From: an uncultured Alphaproteobacteria bacterium | Lineage (GTDB): Bacteria > Pseudomonadota > Alphaproteobacteria > Rhizobiales > Ancalomicrobiaceae | Direction of reading: 5' to 3' | Length of the DNA: 54,988 nt | NCBI GenBank assembly: GCA_937864925.1 | Contig: CALMFH010000262.1 | Location: 1 to 54,988 of the forward strand | Notes under the pieces: generated by a model | Told to the model about the DNA's origin: nothing | What the model saw: only the letters and a program-made list of their open reading frames with translations | Database searches by the model: none | Translations under genes and position numbers: made by a program | Shown: positions 1-10,000 of the stretch, piece by piece | Layout: every line of letters begins with the position of its first letter | Numbering within the stretch: position 1 is the stretch's first letter

Positions 1-3
1 CCC

Positions 4-27
4 CGAAATAACGGTGGCACTATTTCG
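4..27. repeat. Short inverted repeat beside the tyrosine recombinase
   Basis: CGAAATA (4-10) and TATTTCG (21-27) are perfect 7-bp inverted arms with a 10-nt spacer. They lie just beyond the 3' end of the tyrosine recombinase gene. This could be a weak transcript terminator or part of a recombination core site. Neither role is proven, and the contig begins here. Confidence 0.3.
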
Positions 28-48
28 CGCGGTCCACATAATTCTCAG

Positions 49-942
49 TTATCCGGCACTCAGGCGTGCCAGGACGTTGGCCTTTGAGACGGCCTGTTTG
101 AGCCGTTCGTCGCTCACGTGGGTGTATATCTCGGTCGTCGAAATCGACCTGTGCCCCAGAAGCCTCTGGACGAAGCGGATGTCGATACCGGCTTCCAATA
201 GGCTCGTCGCGGCCGAATGGCGCAGCATGTGGGGGGTGATGCGTCGGGTGAGACCGGCGGCGTCGGCGACCTTCCTCAGTCCCCGGCGAATGCGATCCGT
301 CGTCGGGACCTCGCCGGTCGACGACAGGAGGCGGGCTTCGGGGGAGGGTCCCTTGCGCAGCCGGTCACGCAGGTAGCCCTTGAGCTCGGCAACGACTTCG
401 GACGAGACGAGGAACACTTGGCGCTCGCGATCTCCCTTGCCGCGGATGCGGAGGGTCCGGCGGTCGAGGTCGATGTCGGAGATACGAAGTGAGCAGAGTT
501 CCGCCACCCTCATGCCCGTGGTGAACAAAAGAAGGATCGCGAGGGCAATCGCCGGCGGCGCGTTCTTGCGGCTCCGAAAAAGGGTGCGGAGTTCGCCGGC
601 CGTGAGGCAGCGCGGTAGGCGCTTGGGAAGCCGGATGCAGATTTCGGCGGTTCGGAAGGGGGAAGCGGCGATCCGCCCCTGGCGCTCCGCCCAATGGAAG
701 AGCGCTCGCAGACAGGCGAGCCGACGCTTGACCGTGGCCGGCGCCAGACACCGTTTTGCCGACAGCCATTCCGCATAGGATGTTAGGCCTTCCGGAGTGG
801 TCGGCGCCATGCTCTGCGGTAGGGCGACATAGCGCATCAGTTCCGCCAGATCCTGCGCATAGGCCTTCAGAGTGTTCGGCGACAGGTTTCTGCCGTTACG
901 GCAATGGCGTAGGAAGGCGTCGGAAGCGTTTCGCAGATCCAT
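49..942 (-). CDS. XerC/XerD-like tyrosine recombinase
   Basis: 297-aa site-specific tyrosine recombinase that cuts and rejoins DNA through a phosphotyrosine. The N-terminal SAM-like core-binding domain spans about residues 1-90 (SPNTLKAYAQDL). The catalytic domain follows, with R145 (TTGMRVAEL), K169 in the beta-hairpin, H238 and R241 (TPHMLRH), H264 (LLGHRS) and nucleophile Y273 (TTEIYTH). All catalytic residues are present and the length is normal for Xer-type enzymes. The ATG at 942 has GGAG a few bases upstream. Xer housekeeping enzymes look similar, but the neighbourhood (hipBA, fic, a tRNA-derived junction) suggests an element-borne recombinase. Its site is unknown. Confidence 0.88.
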   Translation of the reverse strand: MDLRNASDAFLRHCRNGRNLSPNTLKAYAQDLAELMRYVALPQSMAPTTPEGLTSYAEWLSAKRCLAPATVKRRLACLRALFHWAERQGRIAASPFRTAEICIRLPKRLPRCLTAGELRTLFRSRKNAPPAIALAILLLFTTGMRVAELCSLRISDIDLDRRTLRIRGKGDRERQVFLVSSEVVAELKGYLRDRLRKGPSPEARLLSSTGEVPTTDRIRRGLRKVADAAGLTRRITPHMLRHSAATSLLEAGIDIRFVQRLLGHRSISTTEIYTHVSDERLKQAVSKANVLARLSAG

Positions 943-1173
943 GGGAGCTCCGTTCGGGTCATGTCGCTGGCGGCGACGCAGATGCCGTTGTCACCTGCGC
1001 CTTGGGTGTCGATCACTTCGAGCTGAGGCTCGAATGTCAATTCGGCGATGACGGATCGGTCGGCCATATGAAGCGGGAGTGTGGCTCCCACTCGCAACGT
1101 CGCCCCTCCTCGGGTCTGATCGGGAAGTTGCGAGCCTGGGGGTCGAGCAGTCGGTTTTAGGTGACCATGGAGG

Positions 1174-1285
1174 TCCCGATCGGGATGTTTTTCTGCCATT
1201 CGTTTCGATAGGCTATTGAATAGTCCCGATCGGGTCGTTTTATTGATTTCTTATCGATTTTTGCCTATAATGATCCCGATAGGGA
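1174..1285. promoter_or_regulatory. Three HipB-type operator palindromes at 50-bp spacing
   Basis: TCCCGATCGGGA (1174-1185), TCCCGATCGGGT (1224-1235) and TCCCGATAGGGA (1274-1285) share a 12-bp palindromic core and start exactly 50 bp apart. A weaker half-site occurs near 1115-1125. HipB dimers autorepress by binding repeated palindromes upstream of hipBA, so these are probable operators. The third covers the predicted transcription start and the AGGGA ribosome binding site. Confidence 0.65.
1243..1271 (+). promoter_or_regulatory. Sigma-70-type promoter of hipBA
   Basis: TTGATT (1243-1248), a 17-bp spacer and a perfect TATAAT (1266-1271) predict transcription starting near 1278, about 13 bases before the hipB ATG. 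The promoter sits between operators 2 and 3, ideal for steric repression by HipB. Confidence 0.7.
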
Positions 1286-1290
1286 CTTTC

Positions 1291-1515
1291 ATGCGGACGA
1301 TCTACGATCATAAGGCGCTGGGCCAACTCATCCGGCAGGAACGGAAAGCGCAGGGGTTGACGCAGGCGGAACTCGCTGCCCTGACCGGCGTCGGCATCCG
1401 CTTTCTGCGTGAGCTTGAGCTCGGCAAAGAGAATTGCCGTATCGGTCTCGCCTTCCAGGTGATCCGGGCACTGGGGCTCGTTCTCGAAGCCCGCGGCCGT
1501 GGGGAGAGTGCTTGA
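1291..1515 (+). CDS. hipB: HipB-like antitoxin, XRE-family repressor
   Basis: 74-aa helix-turn-helix protein. The HTH_3 domain fills residues 10-65 (LIRQERKAQGLTQAELAALTGVGIRFLRELE). It should neutralise HipA and autorepress the operon. The ATG at 1291 is chosen because it follows AGGGA by 5 nt and starts the conserved domain. An upstream TTG at 1216 lies before the promoter -10 and cannot be used by that transcript. The stop codon overlaps the hipA start (TGATG), so the two are translationally coupled. The length is short but normal for alphaproteobacterial HipB. Confidence 0.85.
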   Translation: MRTIYDHKALGQLIRQERKAQGLTQAELAALTGVGIRFLRELELGKENCRIGLAFQVIRALGLVLEARGRGESA

Positions 1516-2774
1516 TGGCGGCAGTGCTCGACGTGTATCTGCACGAGGCCAAGGTCGGGCGGTTGACGCGCGATGACGCCGGTCAGCTCGCCTTCCGCTA
1601 CGACGCGACGTATCTCGCCAAAGGCCGGAGGCCAATCTCGGTTTCCATGCTGCTTCGGGAGGACGCCTATCTCGATCCGGTCGCGCGGCCATATTTCTCG
1701 GGCCTTCTTCCCGATGAGCGGGCAAGGGCGCGGCTCGCATCGGCTCTCGGGGTTTCCGAAGGAAACGCCTTCGGCCTTCTGGAGATCATCGGCGGCGAAT
1801 GCGCCGGCGCCCTATCACTCCTGCCGGAAGGACAGGCACCCCCTCCTTACGAAAAGACGGAGATCGAAGCCCTCTCTCCGGTTCGCCTGCTGGCGGTGCT
1901 CGAAACATTGCGGATGCGGCCACTGCTTGCCGGTGAGGAGGGAATCCGCATGTCGCTCGCCGGAGCCCAGGACAAGCTCGCCGTCTGCGTCGAGGACGGC
2001 CGCATCGGCATCGCCAAGGGCGGACGGCCGACCACCCACATCCTGAAGCCCTTCATCGAAGGGTTGGAAGGGACGGTGGAGAACGAACTCTTCTGCCTGC
2101 GTCTCGCCGCCCGGCTGAAGATCGACGTCCCCGCTGTCTCGATGCGTCATGTCGGCGAGATCCCGTTCATCCTGGTCGAGCGGTACGATCGCGAGGTCTC
2201 ACCAGAGGGGCGCATCCGGCGGCTCCATCAGGAGGATTTCTGTCAGGCGCTGTCGGTGCCGCCCGAACTCAAATACGAGGCGGAAGGTGGGCTCGGCACG
2301 ACCCGTTGCCTCGATCTGATCCAGTCTGCGACGGCGAGACCCGCACGCGACCGGCTGGCCTTCATCCGCCGGATGATCTTCCACTACCTGGTCGGCAATG
2401 CCGACGCCCATGCCAAGAACCATTCCCTGCTTCATGGCGACACCGGCACCGATCTCGCGCCCGCCTATGACATCCTGTGCACGGCGGTTTATCCCCGGCT
2501 CGAGAAGCGGATGGCCATGGCGATCGGCGGACGAGCCGTGCCGGATACGATCCTGCTGAAGCACTGGCTGACCCTGGTTCCGGATACCAAGGTCGCCGCT
2601 CGCCAGTTGACACGCACGTTGAACGACATGGCGGCGACGATCAGGCGGGAGGCCGATGCCTTGATCGCCGAGCTCGCGCAGGAAGGGATCGCCCACCCGA
2701 TCCTCGGCGACATCCGCCGCGTGATCGAGACGCGGGCGCCCCATATCCTGCGCGTCACCGAGAGTTTCGGTTGA
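1515..2774 (+). CDS. hipA: HipA-family serine/threonine kinase toxin
   Basis: 419-aa HipA kinase. Known HipA proteins phosphorylate glutamyl-tRNA synthetase or related targets and cause growth arrest and persistence. An N-terminal HipA_N/Couple_hipA domain (residues 1-110) precedes the kinase core. Visible motifs are SLAGAQDKLA (about 146), the catalytic loop NADAHAKNHS (about 294) and the metal-binding Asp in APAYDIL (about 318). The start at 1515 overlaps the hipB stop by one base and replaces a longer reading frame that begins inside hipB. All kinase motifs are intact, so the toxin is likely active. Its target is not predictable from sequence. Confidence 0.88.
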   Translation: MAAVLDVYLHEAKVGRLTRDDAGQLAFRYDATYLAKGRRPISVSMLLREDAYLDPVARPYFSGLLPDERARARLASALGVSEGNAFGLLEIIGGECAGALSLLPEGQAPPPYEKTEIEALSPVRLLAVLETLRMRPLLAGEEGIRMSLAGAQDKLAVCVEDGRIGIAKGGRPTTHILKPFIEGLEGTVENELFCLRLAARLKIDVPAVSMRHVGEIPFILVERYDREVSPEGRIRRLHQEDFCQALSVPPELKYEAEGGLGTTRCLDLIQSATARPARDRLAFIRRMIFHYLVGNADAHAKNHSLLHGDTGTDLAPAYDILCTAVYPRLEKRMAMAIGGRAVPDTILLKHWLTLVPDTKVAARQLTRTLNDMAATIRREADALIAELAQEGIAHPILGDIRRVIETRAPHILRVTESFG

Positions 2775-2854
2775 TGGGCCCCGCCAATCCGAATGGGACA
2801 AGGTCCTACCGGCGGCTCGGAGAGGCGCGACCATCATGGGCAACCACGAGTCAA

Positions 2855-2940
2855 ATCGGCCAAAGGATCGGCCAAATATCTTGCGCCGATAAGAAAAGCA
2901 ATTTATCGTCAATATGTTAATAATTTCATAGATCGGCCAG
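2855..2940. repeat. Three ATCGGCCA repeats upstream of fic
   Basis: ATCGGCCAAA occurs at 2855-2864 and 2867-2876, and ATCGGCCAG at 2932-2940, in the AT-richer leader of the Fic gene. The first two are 12 bp apart. They could be repressor sites, but this is only inferred from position. Confidence 0.3.
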
Positions 2941-2943
2941 ATT

Positions 2944-4143
2944 ATGATCATTGGTATGGAGAGTGTGCAGCGAATTGAGCCTGCGCGCCTTGAAGAGGCG
3001 CCCGAGCGGGTGATGGATGCCGTGGCCGAACTTTCGGGCGCGTCGGCGATCCTGGGGCGGTCGCTGCATCCGCGCACGGCAGCCAATCTGGCTTCGCTCG
3101 TGCGCATCATGAACACCTACTACAGCAATCTCATCGAAGGCCATCACACGCGCCCTCGTGATATCCAGAGGGCACTTGCTGGCGAATTCGATCGAGACGA
3201 AGAGCGGCGGGATCTCCAGATCGAGGCGGCTGCCCATGTGCGCGTCCAGGCGAAACTGGATGCCATGGCGGCGGAAGGGCGTTTACCCGAGCCCGCTTCG
3301 GCCGATTTTCTCCTGTGGCTGCACCACGAGTTCTATCGTGACGCGCCGGTCAGGATGCTGGCCATCCGGGGAAGCAGCCGTACATTCATCATGACTCCGG
3401 GTCGCTGGCGCTCGGGAGCCGAGGAGGATGTCTCGGTGGGAAGACATCAGCCTCCATCGAGCAACCGGGTGCAGGATTTCATGGCCTATTTCGCCGACCG
3501 TTACCGGTTCGATCGAATGGGACAGGCGGCCCGCATTCTTGCCATTCCGGCCGCCCATCACCGCTTCAATTACATTCACCCTTTTCCTGACGGAAATGGC
3601 CGCGTCAGTCGCCTGATGAGCCATGCCATGGCTCATCAGGCGGGCATAGGAGCACATGGTCTTTGGTCGATTTCTCGAGGCCTTGCGCGAGGTCTTGAGA
3701 GCCGGAGCGACTACAAGAGAATGATGGATCATGCGGATATGCCGCGACAGGGTGATCTTGATGGTCGTGGCAATCTCTCGCAGAGGTCATTCGTGGAGTT
3801 CATATTGTGGTTCCTGCGTGTCTGCATCGACCAGGTGACGTTCATGTCGGAACTGTTCGAGCTCGAAAATCTGGCTCGCAGATTGAAAACTTACGTCGAG
3901 AAAAGTGAGAATTTGAAGCCGCAGGCCTCGCGACTACTGGAAGAGGCACTCATGCGCGGCGAGTTCGAGAGAGGTGAGGTTTCCCGCATTACAGGTTTGC
4001 CCGAGCGCACCGCCCGCCGCATCCTGATGGATGTGTTATCGACCGGGTTGCTCGCATCGGATACTCCGAAGGGACCGGTCTCGCTGCGTTTTCCTGCCGA
4101 GACACTTGATATCCTGTTCCCTCGTCTGTTTCCTGAAATGTGA
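2944..4143 (+). CDS. Fic-domain protein, probable AMP transferase
   Basis: 399-aa Fic protein. The family usually transfers AMP from ATP to a target hydroxyl. The active-site motif is complete: [14 protein letters not shown] with catalytic H212. An N-terminal inhibitory helix motif SxxxEG (S61NLIEG66) makes this a class II, self-inhibited Fic. A C-terminal winged-helix-like segment follows (about 330-390, [25 protein letters not shown]). No separate antitoxin gene is visible, as expected for class II. ATG 2944 is used; an in-frame ATG at 2956 is also possible. It lies alone between hipBA and the tRNA-derived junction and probably belongs to the left-hand mobile segment. Confidence 0.85.
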   Translation: MIIGMESVQRIEPARLEEAPERVMDAVAELSGASAILGRSLHPRTAANLASLVRIMNTYYSNLIEGHHTRPRDIQRALAGEFDRDEERRDLQIEAAAHVRVQAKLDAMAAEGRLPEPASADFLLWLHHEFYRDAPVRMLAIRGSSRTFIMTPGRWRSGAEEDVSVGRHQPPSSNRVQDFMAYFADRYRFDRMGQAARILAIPAAHHRFNYIHPFPDGNGRVSRLMSHAMAHQAGIGAHGLWSISRGLARGLESRSDYKRMMDHADMPRQGDLDGRGNLSQRSFVEFILWFLRVCIDQVTFMSELFELENLARRLKTYVEKSENLKPQASRLLEEALMRGEFERGEVSRITGLPERTARRILMDVLSTGLLASDTPKGPVSLRFPAETLDILFPRLFPEM

Positions 4144-4284
4144 TAGAATTTCTACGGCCATTTCTGCGAATTGCATGGTCACGGCACACGGTTCCGTCTG
4201 CTACTATCGGCTCCATGGCACACAAATGGCACATGGCGACACGCGTCTTGTTGAATAGAAACAGGTATTTCCGCAATTTTCACT

Positions 4285-4331
4285 GGCTCATAACCTGAAG
4301 GTCGTCGGTTCAAATCCGGCCCCCGCAACCA
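4285..4331 (+). pseudogene. 3' fragment of initiator tRNA-Met, attachment site
   Basis: Starting at the anticodon loop CTCATAA (4287-4293, anticodon CAT) there is a standard tRNA 3' half: anticodon stem strand, variable loop, T arm with TTCAAAT loop (4309-4315, stem 4304-4308/4316-4320), acceptor strand CCCCGCA and ACCA ending at 4331. The CCTGAAGGTC context fits alphaproteobacterial initiator tRNA. The 5' half is absent: upstream bases resemble it only for about two positions. Such isolated 3' halves are typical att products of integration into tRNA genes. Confidence 0.85.
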
Positions 4332-5994
4332 CCGAAAGAAGACCCTCCGGCTCCAAGCCGGAGGGTCTTTTGTTTTCAAGGACTTCCGCGTCGACGGGGA
4401 CCTCGGCCCAGCCGGTCGCCAGCGCCAGCCCGAGGATGTCGCCGGAGATCGTGATCGCCACGGAGCCGTCGGTGTCGTAGCCGACGTCGATCCGCTCGAT
4501 CAGTTCACGCACGACGGATGCGACCGGGTTGAGAGCCGTATCGCCCCAGTCGGCGCCGACGACGTCGGGCAGATGGTCACGGATCTGTTCGAGGATGATC
4601 AGAGCCGTCGCCTTGTCGTAGACCGGACGTTTCGGGGTGACACTGACGAGCGCCGCGATCTCGTTCTCGAGGTCGGCCTTGTTCGCTTCCAACTTCTCGA
4701 GTTTGGCGAGGAGCGCGGGCGAGCGAGTTCCCTCGGCGATCACCTGCGTGATGTTGTCGATCTTGCGTTCGGTGTCCTTCAACGCCTTGCGGGCGAGCGC
4801 GAGGTTGGCAGCGGTCGGGTCCTTCCAGTTCGACGCAGCCTTGGCGAAGTCGGCGGCGACGCGGTCGATCACCTTCTGGTCGGCGAGATGGGCGTGGAGG
4901 ATCTCGAGGACGTACCCCTCGATCTCGGTCCGGCGGATCTTGAGGTCGTTCTTGCAGGTTCCCTTCGACCGATGGGTCGGGCAGGCGTAGCGGAAGGAGT
5001 CGACCATGGCGAAGGGCACCCCGCATTCGGCGCAGTGGATCACCCCGGAGAGCAAGTGACGCTTGCGATGGACGCGGTTGAGCGCATTCCCGTTCTCGTC
5101 ACGGGCCATCTCAGTGCGGACCTGGCCCTGACGGTTCTTCACCCGGTTCCACAGGTCGTCGTCGACGATCCTGAGGTCCGGTGCGGCCTTCCGTTCCCAT
5201 TGAGAGGGCGGATTGGGGTGCGCCTTCCGTCTACCGGTGGCCGGGTCGGTCTCGTAGTGGCAGCGGTTCCAGACGATCTCGCCGATGTAGAGTGCGTTGT
5301 TGAGAATGCCGGTTCCGCGGTCGATCTGGCCGCGGATGGTGGTGTCGCCCCAGACCCGACCGCCGGGACCGGGTACGTTTTCGTCGTTCAGCAGAGCGGC
5401 GATGGCGCGGGGCGGCATGCCGTCGGCGTAGAGTTTGAAGATTCGGCGGACGACGGTGGCCTCGGTCTCGTCGATGATACGCCGGCCGAGGGTCTCGTCG
5501 GCGGCCGAGGCGACTCGGTATCCGAAGCCGAGGCCACCGGCCGAGAGGCCGGCCTCCACCTTCCCCCGCATGCCGCGCCGTGTCCGGACTTTGAGGTCCT
5601 CGAGAAAATTCTGCGCGACACCGCCGAGGACGGCGATGGTCAGGGTATTCATGGCCCCCGTCGTGCAAGTGTGAATCGTGACGCCATGAGCCCGACAGAG
5701 ATCGGCAAGGGCCGCGACCTCGGCGAGGCGTCGGCTGAGGCGGTCGAGAGACTCCGCGACGACGACGTCACACTTGCCGGCGACGATGGCCTTCTTCAGA
5801 GCGGCATAGCCCGGACGGTTGTCGGATGTTCCGGACATCGCCGCGTCGGCATATTCGGCGACGAGGGTCCATCCGTTCTGCTCGACGAGGCGAAGATTCC
5901 CCGCCTGCTGGTCGACGATCGACTCGTCACGCTGCTCGATCGAGGAGAATCTCGCATAGGTGATTGCGCGTAGCTCACTCAGGGGCGGCTTCAT
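4288..5994 (-). CDS. Large serine recombinase (integrase)
   Basis: About 568-aa large serine recombinase. The resolvase domain begins YARFSSIEQRDESIVDQQ, with a Ser nucleophile near the N-terminus, and SLDRLSRR follows. Next come a recombinase domain, a zinc ribbon (CAECGVPF...CPTHRSKGTC) and a coiled coil (about residues 400-450), as in phage-type integrases. The start is ATG 5994; GTG 6003 is an alternative. The last ~25 residues (ending AGAGFEPTTFRL) are antisense translation of the tRNA terminator and tRNA fragment, and the TGA stop is the complement of tRNA bases T33-A35. The gene therefore abuts its own attachment site, and the tail probably arose by integration. Confidence 0.9.
   Translation of the reverse strand: MKPPLSELRAITYARFSSIEQRDESIVDQQAGNLRLVEQNGWTLVAEYADAAMSGTSDNRPGYAALKKAIVAGKCDVVVAESLDRLSRRLAEVAALADLCRAHGVTIHTCTTGAMNTLTIAVLGGVAQNFLEDLKVRTRRGMRGKVEAGLSAGGLGFGYRVASAADETLGRRIIDETEATVVRRIFKLYADGMPPRAIAALLNDENVPGPGGRVWGDTTIRGQIDRGTGILNNALYIGEIVWNRCHYETDPATGRRKAHPNPPSQWERKAAPDLRIVDDDLWNRVKNRQGQVRTEMARDENGNALNRVHRKRHLLSGVIHCAECGVPFAMVDSFRYACPTHRSKGTCKNDLKIRRTEIEGYVLEILHAHLADQKVIDRVAADFAKAASNWKDPTAANLALARKALKDTERKIDNITQVIAEGTRSPALLAKLEKLEANKADLENEIAALVSVTPKRPVYDKATALIILEQIRDHLPDVVGADWGDTALNPVASVVRELIERIDVGYDTDGSVAITISGDILGLALATGWAEVPVDAEVLENKRPSGLEPEGLLSVVAGAGFEPTTFRL
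4341..4375 (+). terminator. Rho-independent terminator after the tRNA fragment
   Basis: GACCCTCCGGC (4341-4351), a 5-nt loop and GCCGGAGGGTC (4357-4367) form a perfect 11-bp stem followed by TTTTGTTTT. It is a classic tRNA terminator on the plus strand. It also lies inside the antisense 3' end of the serine recombinase reading frame. Confidence 0.85.
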
Positions 5995-6122
5995 TCGTTC
6001 CACGCCTCTTCCGTAGGGGCGATATCACCGGCGCTTCCCCTATTCCCTATCAGCTGTAGGGCGGGTCGGTCGCTGAAAAAGTCATCGGGCGCCTCGTCGC
6101 CAGTCGCCCGCGCTCTCCCGGT

Positions 6123-6404
6123 TCAGGTGAGCCGCCTGATACCGCACCTCTGGAAAACGTCCGAGACCATGTCGTCGACCTTGGCCGAGCTTCCGGCGGT
6201 ATACGCCTGCCATCCATCGCCGTTCGTGTAATTCTCGACGATGACGACGCCCTGGCCGAGAGCGTAGCAGGAGAGCCATTCCACCGCAGTATTTTCGGGG
6301 CCGGGCATCCCCCACAACAAGCGGATGGGCACATCATTGGCGCGTGCAGCGTCGACGATGGTCTTGGGCTGAATGTCAGTGATGACACTTCGACTAGTGG
6401 TCAC
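6123..6404 (-). CDS. Small conserved-looking hypothetical protein
   Basis: 93-aa protein beginning VTTSRSVITDIQPK. The GTG at 6404 is chosen because GAGGAG lies 6 nt upstream; a longer in-frame extension lacks any such site. The composition is balanced and globular (IRLLWGMPGPENTAVEWLSCYALGQGVVIVENY), with no transmembrane segment, signal peptide or recognised motif. It lies upstream of the serine recombinase on the same strand, about 120 bp apart. I do not recognise the family. Confidence 0.55.
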   Translation of the reverse strand: MTTSRSVITDIQPKTIVDAARANDVPIRLLWGMPGPENTAVEWLSCYALGQGVVIVENYTNGDGWQAYTAGSSAKVDDMVSDVFQRCGIRRLT

Positions 6405-7022
6405 TTTATTCTCCTCATGATCAAGTAAATATACAGAGTCGAAAGCGCGGAGAATTACCGCAAGGGACTCTCGGACCTTGGCATCCGGACGAAAGCGCCA
6501 AGAATTCACCGATTCCGAATAGGCAGCACTCTCGCCATGTTCCCGCGTTCAAAGGGGATCCGGGGCGTGGTGCTGCCAATTTTGCCGAGGCCTCGATCTG
6601 CCCTCCCCAAAAGGCCGACAGCCCCGCCAAACGCGAAGTCTGACGGGGCCGCCGGGCCGGATCGGTGTCGCTGTCTCGAAGTCAATGACCTCAATAGGCA
6701 TCTTGGATCACCCACGTAATCGTGGAAAACACCAAATCCAACGGTCGCATCATATGAATAACTGAAATGAATGTCAACCAAAAAAGATGTGTATTTTCCA
6801 AGTGTGGCGAATCTAGTGAGTCATGTCAGATGAAACCATTTAAATAGGCATCTGTTCAGGATGGCGAAGTCATCAGAGAGCCGTGGAATGGCACCGATAG
6901 ACGGAGAATATATTGACGAGATGCCGGGCCTTGGCGTCGGGTGCTGGGAGAGGTGCGGGTATGTCCACGCCCGAGCACTGCAGACGGGAGGCAGGATGTC
7001 CGTGGCATCATGTGGGCGGTGT
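6405..7022. other. Gene-poor stretch
   Basis: No convincing gene. The part near 6720-6860 is AT-richer and may hold the promoter of the 93-aa gene. Short reading frames here have no ribosome binding site and biased composition. Confidence 0.5.
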
Positions 7023-7062
7023 GCCTCAGCGGACCGCCACTTATCCAGCGGTCCGCCGAGGC
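7023..7062 (-). terminator. Stem-loop after the SNF2 helicase gene
   Basis: Arms 7023-7037 and 7048-7062 pair over 15 positions with one mismatch around a 10-nt loop, 8 bp beyond the helicase stop codon. No T run follows, so it may be a stabilising or Rho-assisted end rather than a classic terminator. Confidence 0.55.
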
Positions 7063-7069
7063 TATTCCG

Positions 7070-10000
7070 TTACCCGTCCTTTGCGGTGCCGAAGGCCGCC
7101 ACGATCTCCTCGATGGCTCCTTTGATCTTTTCCTCGTTCAGGCCGGCCAAATCGGCCTCCATTTCCTTATCGGCGTTCTCGTCGGTCGCCTCCATGAGTG
7201 CATTCACCAAAGCCGACTTGCGGCGCTTCAATTTTGCCATTTCGTCCTCGATCGTGTCCGAGGCCTTCAGACGATATACGATGACCGGTCTGACCTGACC
7301 GATGCGGTGGGCACGATCGATCGCCTGCGCTTCAGAGGCGGGATTCCACCAGCCGTCATAGAGGACGACGGTGTCGGCGACCGAGAGATCGAGCCCGGCG
7401 CCGCCCGCCTTCAGGCTGATCAGAAACACCGGGATGTCTTCGTCCTGGAAGCGCGCGATCACCTTGTCGCGATCCTGAGTCTGCCCGGTGAGCGTGACAT
7501 GGGCGATGCCGACGTCGTCGAGGGCCGTGCCGATGAGATCGAGCATCTTGGCGAATGCGGAGAAGACCAGCACCTTGTGCCCGCCGGCGACACGCTGCTC
7601 CACGAGCGCCACGAGGCGTTCGAGCTTCGCCGATCCAGCCGTGGCAGAATTCGGGAGGTCCGGCGTGAGCCGCGGATCACAGCAGATCTGCCTCATCTTC
7701 GTGAGAGCGGCGAGGAGAGGACGGTAGGTGCGATCGAGCCCGTGTTCCTCGAGCGCCTTCTGCACCTGCCCGACCATGGCGATCCGGACCGTGTCGTAGA
7801 GCACGCGCTGCGCCTCGCGCATCTTCACCTCGATCACTTTCTCGACCTTCTTGGGCAGATCCGGTGCGACCTCGGCCTTCGTGCGACGCAGCAGGAAGGG
7901 GCGGATGCGTACGGCGAGGTCTGCGAGACGGCGCTCGTCGCGGTCCTTTTCAATGGGGGTGGCCCACTCGAGGTGGAAGGATTCCCGATCGCCCAGATAG
8001 CCGGGAACGACGAAGTCGTACTGCGCCCAAAGTTCGTCGAGATTGTTCTCGAGAGGGGTTCCCGTCAGGCAGAAGCGGACTCTCGCTTTCAATGTCCGCA
8101 ACTCGGCGGCCGTTGCCGTGTCCCGGTTCTTGGCGAGCTGCGCTTCGTCGCACAGGACGCACGACCATTCGACGTCGGACAGGCCTTCGTCTTGCGCGGC
8201 GGTTCCATAGGTCGTGAGCACGACGTCGCACGCGCCAAGAGTTGTGCTACCCAGTTCACGGTCCGATCCGTGGAACACACACATCCTCAGGTCAGGGGCC
8301 CACGTCTTCGTTTGTCTCTCCCAGTGTCCGAGGAGGGACCGCGGGACCACGACGAGGACCGGGCGGTCGAGCCGGCCGCTCGCCTTTTCCGCCGCGATAT
8401 AGGCCAGCGCTTGCAGAGTCTTTCCGAGACCCATTTCGTCGGCGAGAATTCCGCCCAGGCCGTTGTCAGAGAGGAATTTCAGCCAAGATGCTCCTTTGAC
8501 CTGAAATTCTCTGAGTGTGGCCTTGAACCCGCCCGGAATCACGATCCGGGGGATCGTTTCCGTGTTGCGGAGGCGTTCGACCAGATCTCGAAGCGCATCG
8601 CTTCTCTGCCAAGCCAACTCGTCCGGTGTTTCAGTTCTCAGAAGGCGCGCCAGTACGGCGAGCAGGTACGGGCTGCGAAGCGCCGGCGTCCCTCCATTCC
8701 AGCGAACCGTGCACAGAGCTTCGAGCCCCTCGAGGTAGGGCACGAGGCGGGCTTTAGGAATGAGGAGGATGCGGCGCTCGGTGACGGTAACCGCGATCCG
8801 CTCCTGTCCATCGACGTTGTTCCGATCGAGTTCGCCTTTCCTGATCATGCGGATGAGCGGCCCGATGATGTCGACATATTCACCCTCGATCATGACGCCG
8901 AGCTTCAAATTGAGCCAGTCGATCGGAGCGCCATCGTCATATTCGTCCGCGATAAATTCGCTTTCCTCATGCAGAACCCGCCAGGGAAAATATGCGTGCT
9001 CGACGATATTCCATCGATCGTTCCGCAGCTCCGGCAGGGTATGCTGAAGCCACGCGGGCCAAGATTTCCCATTCGGAAGAGTAAAGTCTTGATAGTTGCG
9101 TTCGGATACACGCGCCCACCACATCATATTCCAAATCGTCTTCATACCGGATTCTGCGAGCATCCGCCGTGCCCTATCCTCGGCGATCGGGTCGCGATGA
9201 ATCCAGACAGGAGCATTTCCGTCGAGAAGAGCGGCGACATCTGATCGTGGATCGGCGTGAAGTTTGAACGTTTCATACTGAAAAGAGAGCCGAGCCAGGG
9301 GGATGCGCTCGACGTTCCCGTTCTTTCTGCCACGTTGTTTCCGTGACTTGCTGTCGCGACGATCGGTGGAGAACAGTGTGATGATGGGAGTCGGAGAGGC
9401 ATGAATTACCTGTGATTGCCCGAAATCGGGAATGGGTCTCGGGGCGAGAGCCCCTTCTCGTGCACCCAAATCCGCCTCGGCCAGAACCGCCCCCGAAGCC
9501 CGGACGCGCGGGAACCACAACAGGTCATGAACGACGTCGGTCGTTTTCCCGACGTCGACCAATCCGATCTCTCCAGTCCGAGGATCGATCCAAACCGCAG
9601 TCGCCGCGCAGAGCACTTCCAAATGCTCGGCACCAGCACCGTCGTCGAGTTTCAGCTGCGCCTGCCAATATTCGCTGTCGACTGGCGTCCATTCGACGTG
9701 GCCGGTTCGCGTCGACCCGAAAGAGATCGTCGGTCCATTGACGTCCCGCAACCGCGCTCGGCCGGTTGCCACGATATCCGCGAGCAGGGGCAAGGCATCC
9801 GGATGCGTAAGGACGAGATAACTGTCGCGATGATTGTCGTCTCGGACAAGAAGTTCGATGCGCGAATACAGGTTTCTGTCCACGGAGTGCCAATGCGCCC
9901 GCGGAGTCGGGATCCGCGACGTGGAGTGGGCGAGATATTGGATACGGAAGACGTCACCCGTGGTGTCCATCCGCACATCCACGAATTCGAGCCCGATTGT

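Noticed and set aside
867-1199. 110-aa minus-strand frame overlapping the tyrosine recombinase start
   Set aside because: Overlaps the recombinase in another frame, lacks a ribosome binding site and would cover the hipB control region.
4573-5973. 466-aa plus-strand frame opposite the serine recombinase
   Set aside because: Antisense of a complete recombinase; no family features.
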